NCBI GenBank assembly: GCA_029210695.1
Contig: JARGFH010000021.1
Coordinates: forward strand, 1 to 60,325
Direction of reading: 5' to 3'
Origin: Acidimicrobiia bacterium
GTDB lineage: Bacteria; Actinomycetota; Acidimicrobiia; Spongiisociales; JAHEDJ01
Length of the DNA stretch: 60,325 bases
The notes beneath the pieces were generated by a model that did not search any database, had not been told where the DNA came from, and worked only from the letters and a program-made list of their open reading frames with translations. Every line of letters begins with the position of its first letter. Position 1 is the stretch's first letter. Shown piece by piece: positions 25,065-33,517 of this stretch. Both the position numbers and the translations under genes were made by a program.

Positions 25065-26258
25065 TCAGGATGCCAGGAACTCGGCCAGTCGCCGGACGCC
25101 CTCTTCCAGGTCCGCATCGCCGAGCGCATACGACAAGCGAGCGAAACCCGGCGCGCCGAACGCCTCGCCGGGAACGATCGCTACATGTGCCTCCTCGAGT
25201 GCGAGCTCAGCCAGCTCCAGGGTTGACTCCGGACGGTGTCCGCGGATGCTGGTTCCGAGCAGGGCCTCGAATGAGGGGAAGGCGTAGAACGCCCCTTTCG
25301 GTTCGATGACGCTGACGCCGTTGATCGCTTTCAGCATCCTGTACATCGTCCGTCGCCTGCGATCGAATGCCTTGCGCATCTCCTCGGCGGGTTCCATCGG
25401 CCCCGTCAATGCAGCGAGAGCTGCAGCCTGCGAGACATTGGCCACGTTCGAGGTGGAGTGCGACTGTAGGTTGGCGGCTGCCTTGATCACGTCGTTTGGG
25501 CCAATCATCCATCCAACCCGCCAGCCCGTCATTGCGTACGTCTTGGCGACGCCGTTGACGACGATGCAGCGATCGCGGATTTCGGGGACGAGCGCGGGAA
25601 TCGACGAGAAGGCCGTGTCGCCGTAGATCAGATGGTCGTAGATTTCATCGGTGATTACCCATACATCGTGTTCGGCCGCCCAGCGACCGATGGCCGCGAC
25701 GTCCGCGGGGGGATATACGGCGCCGGTCGGATTGGAGGGGGAAACGAAGATGAGTGCTTTCGTGCGGTCCGTTCTTGCCTGTTCGAGTTGGTCGACCGTT
25801 ACCTGGAATCCTGTGGAATCATCGGTGGGGAGGACGACCGGCAAGCCCCCTGCCAACCCGACTGCCTCGGGGTACGTGACCCAGTACGGGGCAGGTAACA
25901 GCACCTCATCGCCCGGGTCGATGATGCTGGCCAGCGCCGCAAACACGGCATGCTTTCCGCCGTTGGTGATTAGAACCTGCGATGCGGTGACCTCGTAGCT
26001 AGAGTCACGCATCGTCATCTGCGCGACGGCTTCTCGAAGTTCCGGCATACCCGCCACTGGTCCGTACTTGTGCATCTTCGGGTCCCGGCAGGCTGCGATG
26101 GCAGCCTCCACAATATGGTCGGGAGTTGGGAAATCCGGCTCACCGGCTCCGAATCCAATCACGTCTACGCCTTGTGATCGCAGCGTCTTTGCTTTGGCCG
26201 TTACGGCCATCGTGGCCGATTCGGCGATGGAACCGATGCGGTGTGAAATGCGTGACAT
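25065..26258 (-). CDS. aspC: Class I pyridoxal-phosphate aminotransferase, aspartate aminotransferase type Ib
   Basis: A 397-residue enzyme. [15 protein letters not shown] at residues 33-47 is the substrate-side signature, [13 protein letters not shown] follows, and [10 protein letters not shown] contains the conserved Asn. [10 protein letters not shown] holds the PLP-binding Asp-Tyr pair. The lysine that binds PLP sits in [16 protein letters not shown], and ARLSYA carries the carboxylate-binding Arg. These features match the Thermus/Bacillus AspB group, which transaminates aspartate, sometimes prephenate. It is probably the first gene of the unit with the dehydrogenase and permease downstream. 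The ATG at 26258 is preferred; the frame's earlier ATG at 26411 lies within the divergent serC. Confidence 0.93.
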   Translation of the reverse strand: MSRISHRIGSIAESATMAVTAKAKTLRSQGVDVIGFGAGEPDFPTPDHIVEAAIAACRDPKMHKYGPVAGMPELREAVAQMTMRDSSYEVTASQVLITNGGKHAVFAALASIIDPGDEVLLPAPYWVTYPEAVGLAGGLPVVLPTDDSTGFQVTVDQLEQARTDRTKALIFVSPSNPTGAVYPPADVAAIGRWAAEHDVWVITDEIYDHLIYGDTAFSSIPALVPEIRDRCIVVNGVAKTYAMTGWRVGWMIGPNDVIKAAANLQSHSTSNVANVSQAAALAALTGPMEPAEEMRKAFDRRRRTMYRMLKAINGVSVIEPKGAFYAFPSFEALLGTSIRGHRPESTLELAELALEEAHVAIVPGEAFGAPGFARLSYALGDADLEEGVRRLAEFLAS

Positions 26259-26323
26259 GACGATTCGCTTTCGTTGCGGCGATCGACTGTGATGTCGGTC
26301 GAGTTGGAACAATAGTGGTGGAG

Positions 26324-27439
26324 ATGTCGACACAAATCGTGATACCCCAGCACCTCTTGCCGGGAGATGGTCGGTTCGGGTCCGGTCCGACCAAGGTGCG
26401 GCGAGAGGCACTCGATGCGCTGGTGGCCGCGGGTCCGGCCTACCTCGGCACCAGTCACCGCCGCCCCGCCGTCAGAGATGTCGTCGGTCGTGTCCGCGCC
26501 GGGCTCAACTCCCTGTACGGCCTACCCGATGGATACGAAGTGGTGCTCGGCCTCGGCGGAGCAACTGCCTTCTGGGATGCGGCGGCGTTCGGGTTGATCG
26601 AGAAGCGGAGCGAACATCTCGTGTTCGGAGAGTTCTCCGCCAAGTTTGCAGCCTCGGTCGCCATGGCTCCTCACCTCGAGACTCCCCGGATCGTTGAGTC
26701 GGAGCCCGGTACGCATCCTGAGGTGATGACCGACGGCTCTGTTGATGCCTACGCCTTCACCCACAATGAAACAACCACCGGAGTCGTGATGCCGATCGTT
26801 CGGCCGGCCGCGGATGGCATTGTGCTGGTAGATGCGACTTCAGCGGCGGGGGCGGTTCCGGTTGACCCAGCCCAATTCGATGCGTACTACTTCTCACTGC
26901 AGAAGGCCTTCGGCTCCGAGGGGGGGCTGTGGATCTCGCTGATGTCGCCCGCCGCGCTCGAGCGCGTCGAGACAATCTCCGGAAGCGGGCGCTATGTGCC
27001 GCCGTTCCTGGATCTCAAGCAAGCAGTCGACAACTCCCGCAAGGATCAAACACTGAATACACCGGCCCTGACGACGCTCTTCCTCATGGCGGATCAGTTG
27101 GCGTGGATGGATGAGCGCGGCGGCCTCGCCTGGGCGGTCGGGCGGGCGGAAGAGAACGCGGCTGCGGTGTACGGATGGGCCGAGTCGGTTCCCTACGCCA
27201 CGCCGTTCGTTTCCTCAGTTCCGGCCCGGTCGCCGGTGACTGCCACGATCGACTTCACCGGCGTCGATGCCCTGGAAGTTGCTTCTGTGCTTCGGGCGAA
27301 CGGCGTTCTCGATGTCGAGCCGTATCGGAAGTTGGGCCGGAATCAGCTCAGAATCGGGATGTGGCCTGCGATCCCTCTCGATGATATCGAGTCGCTCATT
27401 GCGTCAATCGAATTCGTCGTCGCCGCCGTGAGCACCTGA
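26324..27439 (+). CDS. serC: Phosphoserine aminotransferase, actinobacterial type
   Basis: A 371-residue PLP enzyme that converts 3-phosphohydroxypyruvate and glutamate to phosphoserine in serine synthesis. Features are FGSGPTKVR at the start, YLGTSHRRP (phosphate-binding), [13 protein letters not shown] (PLP phosphate loop), [18 protein letters not shown], and the PLP lysine in [14 protein letters not shown]. These match the mycobacterial SerC group rather than the E. coli type. The ATG at 26324 is preceded by GGTGGAG; GTG codons at 26315 and 26318 are alternatives. Divergent from aspC by 65 bases; a DUF4190 gene follows after 4 bases. Confidence 0.93.
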   Translation: MSTQIVIPQHLLPGDGRFGSGPTKVRREALDALVAAGPAYLGTSHRRPAVRDVVGRVRAGLNSLYGLPDGYEVVLGLGGATAFWDAAAFGLIEKRSEHLVFGEFSAKFAASVAMAPHLETPRIVESEPGTHPEVMTDGSVDAYAFTHNETTTGVVMPIVRPAADGIVLVDATSAAGAVPVDPAQFDAYYFSLQKAFGSEGGLWISLMSPAALERVETISGSGRYVPPFLDLKQAVDNSRKDQTLNTPALTTLFLMADQLAWMDERGGLAWAVGRAEENAAAVYGWAESVPYATPFVSSVPARSPVTATIDFTGVDALEVASVLRANGVLDVEPYRKLGRNQLRIGMWPAIPLDDIESLIASIEFVVAAVST

Positions 27440-27443
27440 CCGG

Positions 27444-27692
27444 ATGTCCGACCAAACCGACCGGTCCGACTGGGCGACGGCCGCCGGTTATCTAGGTTTG
27501 CTGAGTGTGCTCATCATCCCGGCGCCGCTGGCGGTGGCGGCCGGCATCGCCGGCCTGAGAGACATACGGCGAGCTCGCCAGCGAACTGGTAGGAGTCTCG
27601 GCGGACGCGGCCGGGCGGTCTTCGGGATCGCGGTGGGTTCGATCTTCACGGTGGTTCTGGCGTGGGGAATCGTGGCCCTGGCTCTGGGATGA
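27444..27692 (+). CDS. Small DUF4190-like membrane protein
   Basis: An 82-residue protein with two membrane helices (about 14-37 and 59-80). They are separated by a short basic loop with GLRDIRRARQRTGRSLGGRGRA, the pattern of DUF4190 proteins, which are common in actinobacteria. Such proteins have no known function and often follow unrelated genes. It starts 4 bases after serC, so it should be co-transcribed. A hairpin region begins 10 bases after its stop codon. Confidence 0.75.
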   Translation: MSDQTDRSDWATAAGYLGLLSVLIIPAPLAVAAGIAGLRDIRRARQRTGRSLGGRGRAVFGIAVGSIFTVVLAWGIVALALG

Positions 27693-27701
27693 AGACCTCT
27701 A

Positions 27702-27759
27702 CACCTTCTGGCGTCAAGAACCCGCCAGAAACGCGCGCTTTCTAACGCCAGAAGAGGTG
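27702..27759. terminator. Convergent terminator region with two competing hairpins
   Basis: CACCTTCTGGCGT (27702-27714) can pair with ACGCCAGAAGAGGTG (27745-27759) with a two-base bulge. TTCTGGCG inside the left arm (27706-27713) can instead pair perfectly with CGCCAGAA at 27723-27730. The two structures exclude each other. The region separates two convergent genes, so a bidirectional terminator is the simplest reading. Confidence 0.65.
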
Positions 27760-27763
27760 GGAA

Positions 27764-28426
27764 CTAGAGGCTCACGTCGATGAGGAGCCGGTGGGGTCGG
27801 TATACGGCGCGATTCAGGGGCGACAACTCCGCCAGCGGATGCACGATGACGACGATCTGGCGGCCGCCGGCTTTGGCCTTCAGTGCCGCGTCGGCGATGC
27901 GTGATGTCGTCCAGAAACGGGAGGCTGTGCTTGCCACGCCGGGCGCCAGGAGCGCGGCGGCCTCTTCGGGTGGGGCTACGGAGATCGGGTAGTTCAGGTA
28001 GCCGAGACCTTTGGAGATGGCCCGCCGATCTGTGAAGAGCTGCGCCCGCGAACCACCGAGTTGCGCGGCGGCCTCGAGCATGGAGAGCGTCGACCGTCCG
28101 AGTGACATCACTCCGAGCGATTCGTGGTGGGCATTGCGCAACCCAAGATCCGAACTCCACGAGTTGTCTCCGAGTTGGACGATGGCCGCCACCAGTCCGC
28201 GTCGGACCCGCTCAGGATCAGGATCCAGGGCCCGCTCGGTGATCGCCAGGATGAGCGGCTGGTCGTGGCGCCGATCCCGCAGCATTCGCGCCGCTTCCAG
28301 GCCGGCGCCGGCCCAGTCCTGATCGACGAGTTCTAGCAACCCTTCGGCTGCGCGAAGGGAGGTATCGACCGGGTCCGCCCACTCGTCCTGGGCGGCATCG
28401 CGGAGCAGTTCGAACGGCCGGGACAT
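27764..28426 (-). CDS. Unnamed protein, possibly a degenerate eIF-2B-like paralogue
   Basis: A 220-residue protein without a clear family. It opens with a helical half (AAEGLLELVDQDWAGAGLEAARMLRD) and then has a strand-helix SLGRSTLSMLEAA, a second unit AQLFTDRRAISKGLG, and a third, ALKAKAGGRQIVVIVHP, ending LAELSPL. The order and spacing match the eIF-2B-like protein at 19905 (VLIHSASSTV..., VVCTRAMPIGEG, AAKAIGVSFYLVAA...EKILP). I read it as a shortened, divergent member of the same fold that has lost the catalytic motifs. The match is by eye. The start used is the ATG at 28426; an upstream ATG at 28489 gives an unlikely N-terminus. Confidence 0.6.
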   Translation of the reverse strand: MSRPFELLRDAAQDEWADPVDTSLRAAEGLLELVDQDWAGAGLEAARMLRDRRHDQPLILAITERALDPDPERVRRGLVAAIVQLGDNSWSSDLGLRNAHHESLGVMSLGRSTLSMLEAAAQLGGSRAQLFTDRRAISKGLGYLNYPISVAPPEEAAALLAPGVASTASRFWTTSRIADAALKAKAGGRQIVVIVHPLAELSPLNRAVYRPHRLLIDVSL

Positions 28427-28601
28427 CAGGCGACTGCCGGACTGGTGGCTTCGCATCGCGCTGCAAGGAGAGAAACCTCTCGTCCGCATGCTGAGACTTC
28501 GATATGCATGGCGCCTCCCTTCGTGAACCTAGTCTTGATGCTGGAGACTTGCGGGTCACCATGGAATAGGCTTGCGTCAAGAGACTCCGGGAGGTACCAC
28601 A

Positions 28602-30149
28602 GTGTTTGAACCGTTCGCCAATGAGCCTTACAGCGATTTCACCGTCGAGGAGAATGCCGCCGCCTATCGCCAAGCCATTGAGGGAGTGCGCGCCCGGCTG
28701 GGACGCCACTATCCGTTGATCGTCGGCGGCATCGGCGTCGACACCGAAGATCGTATCGAGAGCGTCAATCCGGCGAGGCCATCCGAACTCGTCGGGACTG
28801 TTGCGTCGGCTACCTCCGAAATCGCCGAACAGGCGATCGCGGCTGCGTGGGAGGCATTCCCGGCTTGGTCGGCGATGTCCGCAGAGGCTCGGGCCAGAAC
28901 GGTCGTGAAGCTGGCTGCGATTCTCCGGCGGCGCAAGTACGAGCTGTCTGCCTGGCAGACCTTCGAAGCCTCGAAGAACTACCTCGAAGCCGAGGCAGAC
29001 GTCGCAGAGGCGATCGACTTCTGTGACTACTACGCGCGGCAGGCCGTCGCCATAGCCGAACCCCTGCCGGTGCTGTCGTTTCCGAACGAAGACAACGAAT
29101 CACATCTGGTTCCCCTCGGTGTCGGCGTGGTGATTCCGCCCTGGAACTTTCCGCTGGCGATCCTGGCCGGCATGACCATCGGGCCCGTGGCGGCCGGCAA
29201 CACGGTTGTCGTCAAACCCGCCTCCACGACGCCGGTCATCGCCGCGCAATTCATGGCTGCCGTCGAAGAAGCAGGCTTCCCACCCGGAGTCATCAACTTC
29301 CTGCCAGGACCGGGCAGTCGGGTGGGTGACACGCTGGTCGACCATCCCCGTACCCGCTTCATCAACTTCACCGGCTCGAAGGAAATCGGGCTGCGGATCG
29401 CCGAACGTTCCGCCAAGGTCAATCCCGGGCAGCGTTGGCTGAAGCGTGCCTATATGGAGATGGGAGGCAAAGACGCACAGGTCGTTGACGAGACGGCCGA
29501 TCTCGAGGCGGCGGCCAGAGCGGCGGTGGCCGGCGCGTTCGGGTTCCAGGGACAGAAGTGCTCCGCATGTTCGCGGCTCATCGTGGTCGACGACGTGTAC
29601 GACGAGCTTCTCGACAAGGTGGTCGGGTACGCCTCCGAGCTGGTGGTCGGTCCGGCGGTCGACAACCGGCAGGTCACTGCGGTGATCAGCGCCGCCCAAC
29701 ATCGGACCATTCTCGATGAGATCGAAAAAGGCAAGCAGGAAGCGAAACTCGTGCTCGGGGGGTCGGCCATCGACCTGGATGGCGGCTACTACATCGAACC
29801 CACGATCTTCGCCGAGGTCGAGCCGAACGGTCGCCTTGCACAGTTCGAGATCTTCGGCCCGGTGCTCTCAGTCATACGCGCTCGCGATTTCGAGCATGCC
29901 GTTGAGATCGCCAACGGGACCGAGTACGGATTGACGGGCGGAGTGTTCACGAAACGGCGCGACCGGGTGGAGTATGCCCGCCGGACCTTCCACGTGGGCA
30001 ATCTCTACATCAATCGAAAGATCACGGGCGCCCTCGTAGGGGTGCAGCCGTTCGGCGGGTTCAACATGTCCGGGTCGAATGCCAAGGCGGGGGGTCCCGG
30101 ATACCTGCGCCTCTTCACGGAGATGAAATCGGTCACCGAACGCTGGTGA
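28602..30149 (+). CDS. rocA: L-glutamate gamma-semialdehyde (P5C) dehydrogenase
   Basis: A 515-residue aldehyde dehydrogenase, the same length as Bacillus RocA. It starts with the family's FANEPYSDFTVEENAAAYRQAI segment. VVIPPWNFPLAI is the cofactor/active-site entry motif, INFTGSKEIGLRI binds NAD, EMGGKD carries the general-base Glu, and GFQGQKCSACSR holds the catalytic Cys. It oxidises glutamate semialdehyde, in equilibrium with pyrroline-5-carboxylate, to glutamate in proline and arginine breakdown. No proline dehydrogenase gene is near. The GTG at 28602 is chosen over a TTG at 28572 because GGGAGG lies 8 bases before it. The amidase gene overlaps its 3' end by 4 bases. Confidence 0.93.
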   Translation: MFEPFANEPYSDFTVEENAAAYRQAIEGVRARLGRHYPLIVGGIGVDTEDRIESVNPARPSELVGTVASATSEIAEQAIAAAWEAFPAWSAMSAEARARTVVKLAAILRRRKYELSAWQTFEASKNYLEAEADVAEAIDFCDYYARQAVAIAEPLPVLSFPNEDNESHLVPLGVGVVIPPWNFPLAILAGMTIGPVAAGNTVVVKPASTTPVIAAQFMAAVEEAGFPPGVINFLPGPGSRVGDTLVDHPRTRFINFTGSKEIGLRIAERSAKVNPGQRWLKRAYMEMGGKDAQVVDETADLEAAARAAVAGAFGFQGQKCSACSRLIVVDDVYDELLDKVVGYASELVVGPAVDNRQVTAVISAAQHRTILDEIEKGKQEAKLVLGGSAIDLDGGYYIEPTIFAEVEPNGRLAQFEIFGPVLSVIRARDFEHAVEIANGTEYGLTGGVFTKRRDRVEYARRTFHVGNLYINRKITGALVGVQPFGGFNMSGSNAKAGGPGYLRLFTEMKSVTERW

Positions 30150-31351
30150 GACCGGCCGCGACCCTCGCCGTTGCCGCCGCGCTGGTGCTGGCCGCTTGTA
30201 GCGGCTCAGCCGTTCAATCGACGGTTCCGATGTCAACGACGATTGAGGTCGTCACGTCGACAACGATTGCGCGGTCGGCATCTTCGACTTCGACGACCTT
30301 CGCTCCGTCCCCGCCCGTTCCTGATCAACCGGCACCCGATCCCCTTCCTCCTGCCCCGGACCAGGTTCCGGCGACAGGTTCGACCGGAGTGGCGGTGGTG
30401 GCGGCGGGCGGCGCAACCTTGACCGGCGCCCCGGCGGGTGAGTTCCTGGTGCGGGCCAGGGAGGGACTGGTCATGGCCGTAGAAGGGCGGGAGGGCGACT
30501 GGTTTCGACTGCTGACGCCATGCGACACCGAGGCATGGGTCGAGGGGGGCGAGATCCGCTTTGTGCCTCGAGAGGCAGGCACCGCCGGCTCGATCGAAGG
30601 TGCCGTCATCGTCCTCGACCCCGGCCACGGTGGTCCGAACAGAGGAGCAACGGGCCCCACCGGCCTGGCCGAACCCGAGGTCAATCTCGATATTGCCCGG
30701 CGCGCCCGTGATCTTCTGCAGAGCAGCCACGATGTCGACTGGGTTACCGGGGCGGTCCTCCCCGGTGATGAGTACGGGCCGGCGGCGGCCGTCTGGCTGA
30801 CCCGCACGGAAGGCCCCCCAGGTGCCGACTACGAGGTCGGGCTTACGTTCAGGGCTCGACTAGCGAGTGCGGCCGGAGCGGACGCTTTGATCTCAATCCA
30901 CAACAACGCCGATCCAGATGGTCCCTACGACGGCCCCGGCAGCGAGGCGTTCTACTCCATCCAGGACCCGGAATCGCGGCGGCTGGCCGGGCTCGTCGTA
31001 GAAGAGTTCAGGCACGGGTTCTCGAGGTTTGATGTGGACTGGGTGGGGGACACCGATGCCGGAGCCAAATACCGGTTGAACAGTGCAGGCGACGACTACT
31101 ACGGCGTTGTCAGGTTGTCGGGCGTGCCGGTCGTCATCGCAGAGGGTGCGTTCATCAGCAGTACTCAAGAAGAGGATCTCCTGAGAACGGCGACCTTCCG
31201 TCAGGCCTATGCCGAGGCCGTGTATCGCGCCGTCATCCGGTTCGTTTCGACAGATGATCCGGGGTCGGGATTCAGCGAGCCATACCCGCGTACCATTCCG
31301 GCCGGAAGCGGAGCACCTATGCCATCCTGCCAGGTGCCGGTCCAACCGTAA
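30146..31351 (+). CDS. Lipoprotein N-acetylmuramoyl-L-alanine amidase (Amidase_3)
   Basis: A 401-residue lipoprotein. The signal peptide ends in the lipobox LAAC (cysteine near residue 17), a Thr/Ser/Pro-rich linker follows to about residue 75, and an SH3-like segment precedes the catalytic domain (about 150-380). Zinc and catalytic residues appear in VLDPGHGGPNRGA (His), NLDIARRARDLL, ISIHNNADP (His) and VVIAEGAFIS (Glu). It cleaves the amide bond between muramic acid and the stem peptide in peptidoglycan. GTG start within the GTGA overlap of the upstream gene, which is odd company for a wall hydrolase. A perfect terminator follows. Confidence 0.92.
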   Translation: MRPAATLAVAAALVLAACSGSAVQSTVPMSTTIEVVTSTTIARSASSTSTTFAPSPPVPDQPAPDPLPPAPDQVPATGSTGVAVVAAGGATLTGAPAGEFLVRAREGLVMAVEGREGDWFRLLTPCDTEAWVEGGEIRFVPREAGTAGSIEGAVIVLDPGHGGPNRGATGPTGLAEPEVNLDIARRARDLLQSSHDVDWVTGAVLPGDEYGPAAAVWLTRTEGPPGADYEVGLTFRARLASAAGADALISIHNNADPDGPYDGPGSEAFYSIQDPESRRLAGLVVEEFRHGFSRFDVDWVGDTDAGAKYRLNSAGDDYYGVVRLSGVPVVIAEGAFISSTQEEDLLRTATFRQAYAEAVYRAVIRFVSTDDPGSGFSEPYPRTIPAGSGAPMPSCQVPVQP

Positions 31352-31356
31352 CGCGA

Positions 31357-31385
31357 AACAGGGCGCACTCGAGGTGCGCCCTGTT
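31357..31385 (+). terminator. Perfect 12-bp hairpin terminator
   Basis: AACAGGGCGCAC (31357-31368) pairs perfectly with GTGCGCCCTGTT (31374-31385) around a 5-nt loop, beginning 6 bases after the amidase stop codon. The right arm ends in TGTTG. The next gene is convergent, so it may stop transcription from both sides. Confidence 0.85.
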
Positions 31386-31411
31386 GTCGAATCTGTTCAG
31401 CCGGCCGGCTG

Positions 31412-31702
31412 TTAGCCGTCGAGTTGATCCTTCACCTCATCGACCTTGGTTTCGGCCGATGCGGTTGCGCCTTCAGCGGCCTCGGTTGCCTTCGCAACGG
31501 TGTCGTCGCCCTCGCCGCGCATGTCGTCGATCTTGTCCTCGACCTTGTCCTTCACTTCCTCCGCGAAGTCCTTCGCCTTATCAAATGCGTCTCCGGCCGA
31601 TTCTTTGGCCTTGTCGACCATCGGAGCAGCTTTCTCGCTGAGATCGCCGGCCGTCTCTTTGGCCTTGCCGAACAAACCCTTGAGGGTGTCCATGAAGCTC
31701 AT
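31412..31702 (-). CDS. LEA/apolipoprotein-like amphipathic helix protein
   Basis: A 96-residue protein that is nearly all charged amphipathic helix. It has degenerate 11-residue repeats built on AKETAGDLSEKA, AKESAGDAFDKA and KDFAEEVKDKV, rich in Lys, Asp, Glu and Ala and with no cysteine or Trp. This composition is typical of late-embryogenesis-abundant-like and CsbD/YtxH-type stress proteins, which protect membranes or proteins during drying or salt stress. The ATG at 31702 follows AAGGAA. Function is inferred from composition only. Confidence 0.75.
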   Translation of the reverse strand: MSFMDTLKGLFGKAKETAGDLSEKAAPMVDKAKESAGDAFDKAKDFAEEVKDKVEDKIDDMRGEGDDTVAKATEAAEGATASAETKVDEVKDQLDG

Positions 31703-31806
31703 TCTTTTTCCTTCCCTTGTTGCGTTTTGACAACCCTATTGAACCACACGCTGGGGTTCGCTGCGCTGCCCAGGATCATCGAAGTCGTGCCAGGGTCGGG
31801 CGGCCT

Positions 31807-32619
31807 TCAGTATTTGTACCGGTCGGCGATTCTGCCGTCCGGATCGAGCAAGAAGGCGACGTCTCCACCGTTGTTCCACACCGGGCCGCCAGAGCACCAG
31901 TGCAGCAGACGCCTTTCGTCCGTACCGCACCCGGTCGAGATTCGCAGGGAATCTCCCGGCTCGAGTGACGTCCCGACCGGGAAGGTGAAGCGGTGAACCG
32001 ACTCAGCATCCCTCAGCGACCAACCCGTCAGCAACTGCGTTTCGAGCCCGCCGTTCGTGATCTCTACCCATTCGCCGTTCAAGTTCTCATCATCCGGACC
32101 CGGCGCGTCGGCTTGTACGAAGTCGATCTGGAGATCACTGTGAACTGCGCACGTGCTGTTTGCCCACATGCCCCGTCCGGTCTCCCGAGCGAGGTCCTCC
32201 GCGGCATCGAAATCCCCCTGTCGGGAGGTATTCGGCTCATACGACCGAGCCATGGCGAACCCCCCGGCAACCAGATCCTCGTTGATCAGTGAGCCATCGA
32301 GGTACACGTAGCGGAGCATGCGTCCGTATTGATCCTCGGTCTCGACGTCGGCGACCAGCACCACCGGCCGATCGAACACCAGGGATTCGAGCCTGGCCTT
32401 CGATTCCACGCCGAAACACTCGTCGAGCTCTGGAGCATTGATGCCGATGAGGCGGACCTTCTCCTCGATACCGTCGACCTCTACAACCAGGCTGTCACCG
32501 TCGCCGACGTGGACGACCACCCCGGCTTGCCCGGCCGCAGGCGGACCTGGATCGTTGCCGGCGAGGTCGGCACAGGCGGCGACGAGGAAGACCAGGGGGA
32601 GGAGGAGGAGGCGGCGCAC
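31807..32619 (-). CDS. Lipoprotein nuclease: SNase-like domain plus lamin-tail domain
   Basis: A 270-residue lipoprotein (signal peptide ending VAAC near residue 16). Residues 33-155 form a staphylococcal nuclease-like domain, with VHVGDGDSLVVEV, VRLIGINAPELDE (first active-site Arg), DQYGRMLRYVYLDG and ARETGRGMW. Residues 160-270 resemble a lamin-tail domain (LNGEWVEITNGG, LTGWSLRD, FTFPVGTSLEPGDSLRI), often paired with secreted nucleases. It probably degrades extracellular nucleic acid while tethered to the outer face of the membrane. The catalytic Arg-Glu-Arg set seems partly kept, since the central Glu region reads DQYGR. Convergent with the LEA-like gene's 5' side. Confidence 0.88.
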   Translation of the reverse strand: MRRLLLLPLVFLVAACADLAGNDPGPPAAGQAGVVVHVGDGDSLVVEVDGIEEKVRLIGINAPELDECFGVESKARLESLVFDRPVVLVADVETEDQYGRMLRYVYLDGSLINEDLVAGGFAMARSYEPNTSRQGDFDAAEDLARETGRGMWANSTCAVHSDLQIDFVQADAPGPDDENLNGEWVEITNGGLETQLLTGWSLRDAESVHRFTFPVGTSLEPGDSLRISTGCGTDERRLLHWCSGGPVWNNGGDVAFLLDPDGRIADRYKY

Positions 32620-32712
32620 CCGGGCATGTTAGGAGCGAGCGGAGGCTGCGGCTCTCGTTGATTTCTGATCCGTGTAACGCATCCGCAGTGGAGGGCGGTT
32701 ACGCTCGATGGC

Positions 32713-33468
32713 ATGACAACTGATGCCCTTGCCTTCCGCTCCGTTGGGAGCGGGCCACTTGCTCTGTTCATTCATGGGTTTCCTATGGACCATCGTCTGT
32801 GGGATCAGGTGACCGCCCACCTGGGCGGCCTGCGCCGATGCGTAGCAATCGATCTGCCGGGGTGCGGTGCTTCGACCGCCGAGGGGGCGGAATCGATCGA
32901 CCAGATCTCTGAGCGAGTTGCCGGGCTCATCGCGTCGCTCGGAGGAGAAGCCGACGTCGTCGGGTATTCCATGGGAGGTTACGTTCTTCTGGCGCTCTAC
33001 GAGCGGCATCCGGAGTTGGTCCGTTCGCTCGTGTTGATGGACACCCGGACTGAGGCAGATTCAGACGAGGGCAGGGCGGGGAGGATGGCCCTCATCGAAC
33101 AGGTCGATGCGACCGGTGTCGGCCGGCTCGCCGACACGTTGGCGGGTGCTTTGCCTTCGCCCGGAGCCGCGCCGTGGGTGAAGAGGCGGATCAGGTCGAT
33201 GGCCCTGGATTCCGCACCAGATGGAGTGATCGCCGCCCTCCGGGCCATGGCGAGCCGCCCGGATCGCACGGAGCTGCTGGCCTCCATTGCAGTTCCTGCG
33301 CTGGTCGTGGTCGGAAGTGAGGACACGCTGACCCCTCCAGACGGAGCTCGCCAGATGGCAACAGCTATTCCCGGGGCCACATTTGCGGAGATCCCGGGGG
33401 CGGGGCACGTTCCCCCGCTGGAACGACCTTCGGCGGTCGTCGAGGCGTTGAAACGATTCTGGAGCTGA
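32713..33468 (+). CDS. Alpha/beta hydrolase
   Basis: A 251-residue single-domain hydrolase. The oxyanion motif is IHGFPMDHRLW, the nucleophile elbow is GYSMGG (Ser), the acid is in VVGSEDTLTP (Asp) and the base is GAGHVPPLE (His). It belongs to the broad esterase/lactonase/haloperoxidase-like group; the substrate cannot be told. ATG at 32713 after a weak upstream purine patch. The neighbouring secreted nuclease gene is divergent by 93 bases. A short AGGTTCTAG-type repeat follows its stop codon. Confidence 0.9.
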   Translation: MTTDALAFRSVGSGPLALFIHGFPMDHRLWDQVTAHLGGLRRCVAIDLPGCGASTAEGAESIDQISERVAGLIASLGGEADVVGYSMGGYVLLALYERHPELVRSLVLMDTRTEADSDEGRAGRMALIEQVDATGVGRLADTLAGALPSPGAAPWVKRRIRSMALDSAPDGVIAALRAMASRPDRTELLASIAVPALVVVGSEDTLTPPDGARQMATAIPGATFAEIPGAGHVPPLERPSAVVEALKRFWS

Positions 33469-33470
33469 AT

Positions 33471-33487
33471 AGGTTCTAGGTTCTGAG
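33471..33487. repeat. Short degenerate AGGTTCTAGG-type repeat
   Basis: AGGTTCTAGGTTCTGAG lies just after the hydrolase stop codon: two copies of a 7-base unit GGTTCTA/GGTTCTG. Similar sequence occurs in two other gaps of this window (near 43653 and 50868). Confidence 0.5.
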
Positions 33488-33517
33488 CCCCTGCAGGATG
33501 GCTGTGTGAGCCGATCA

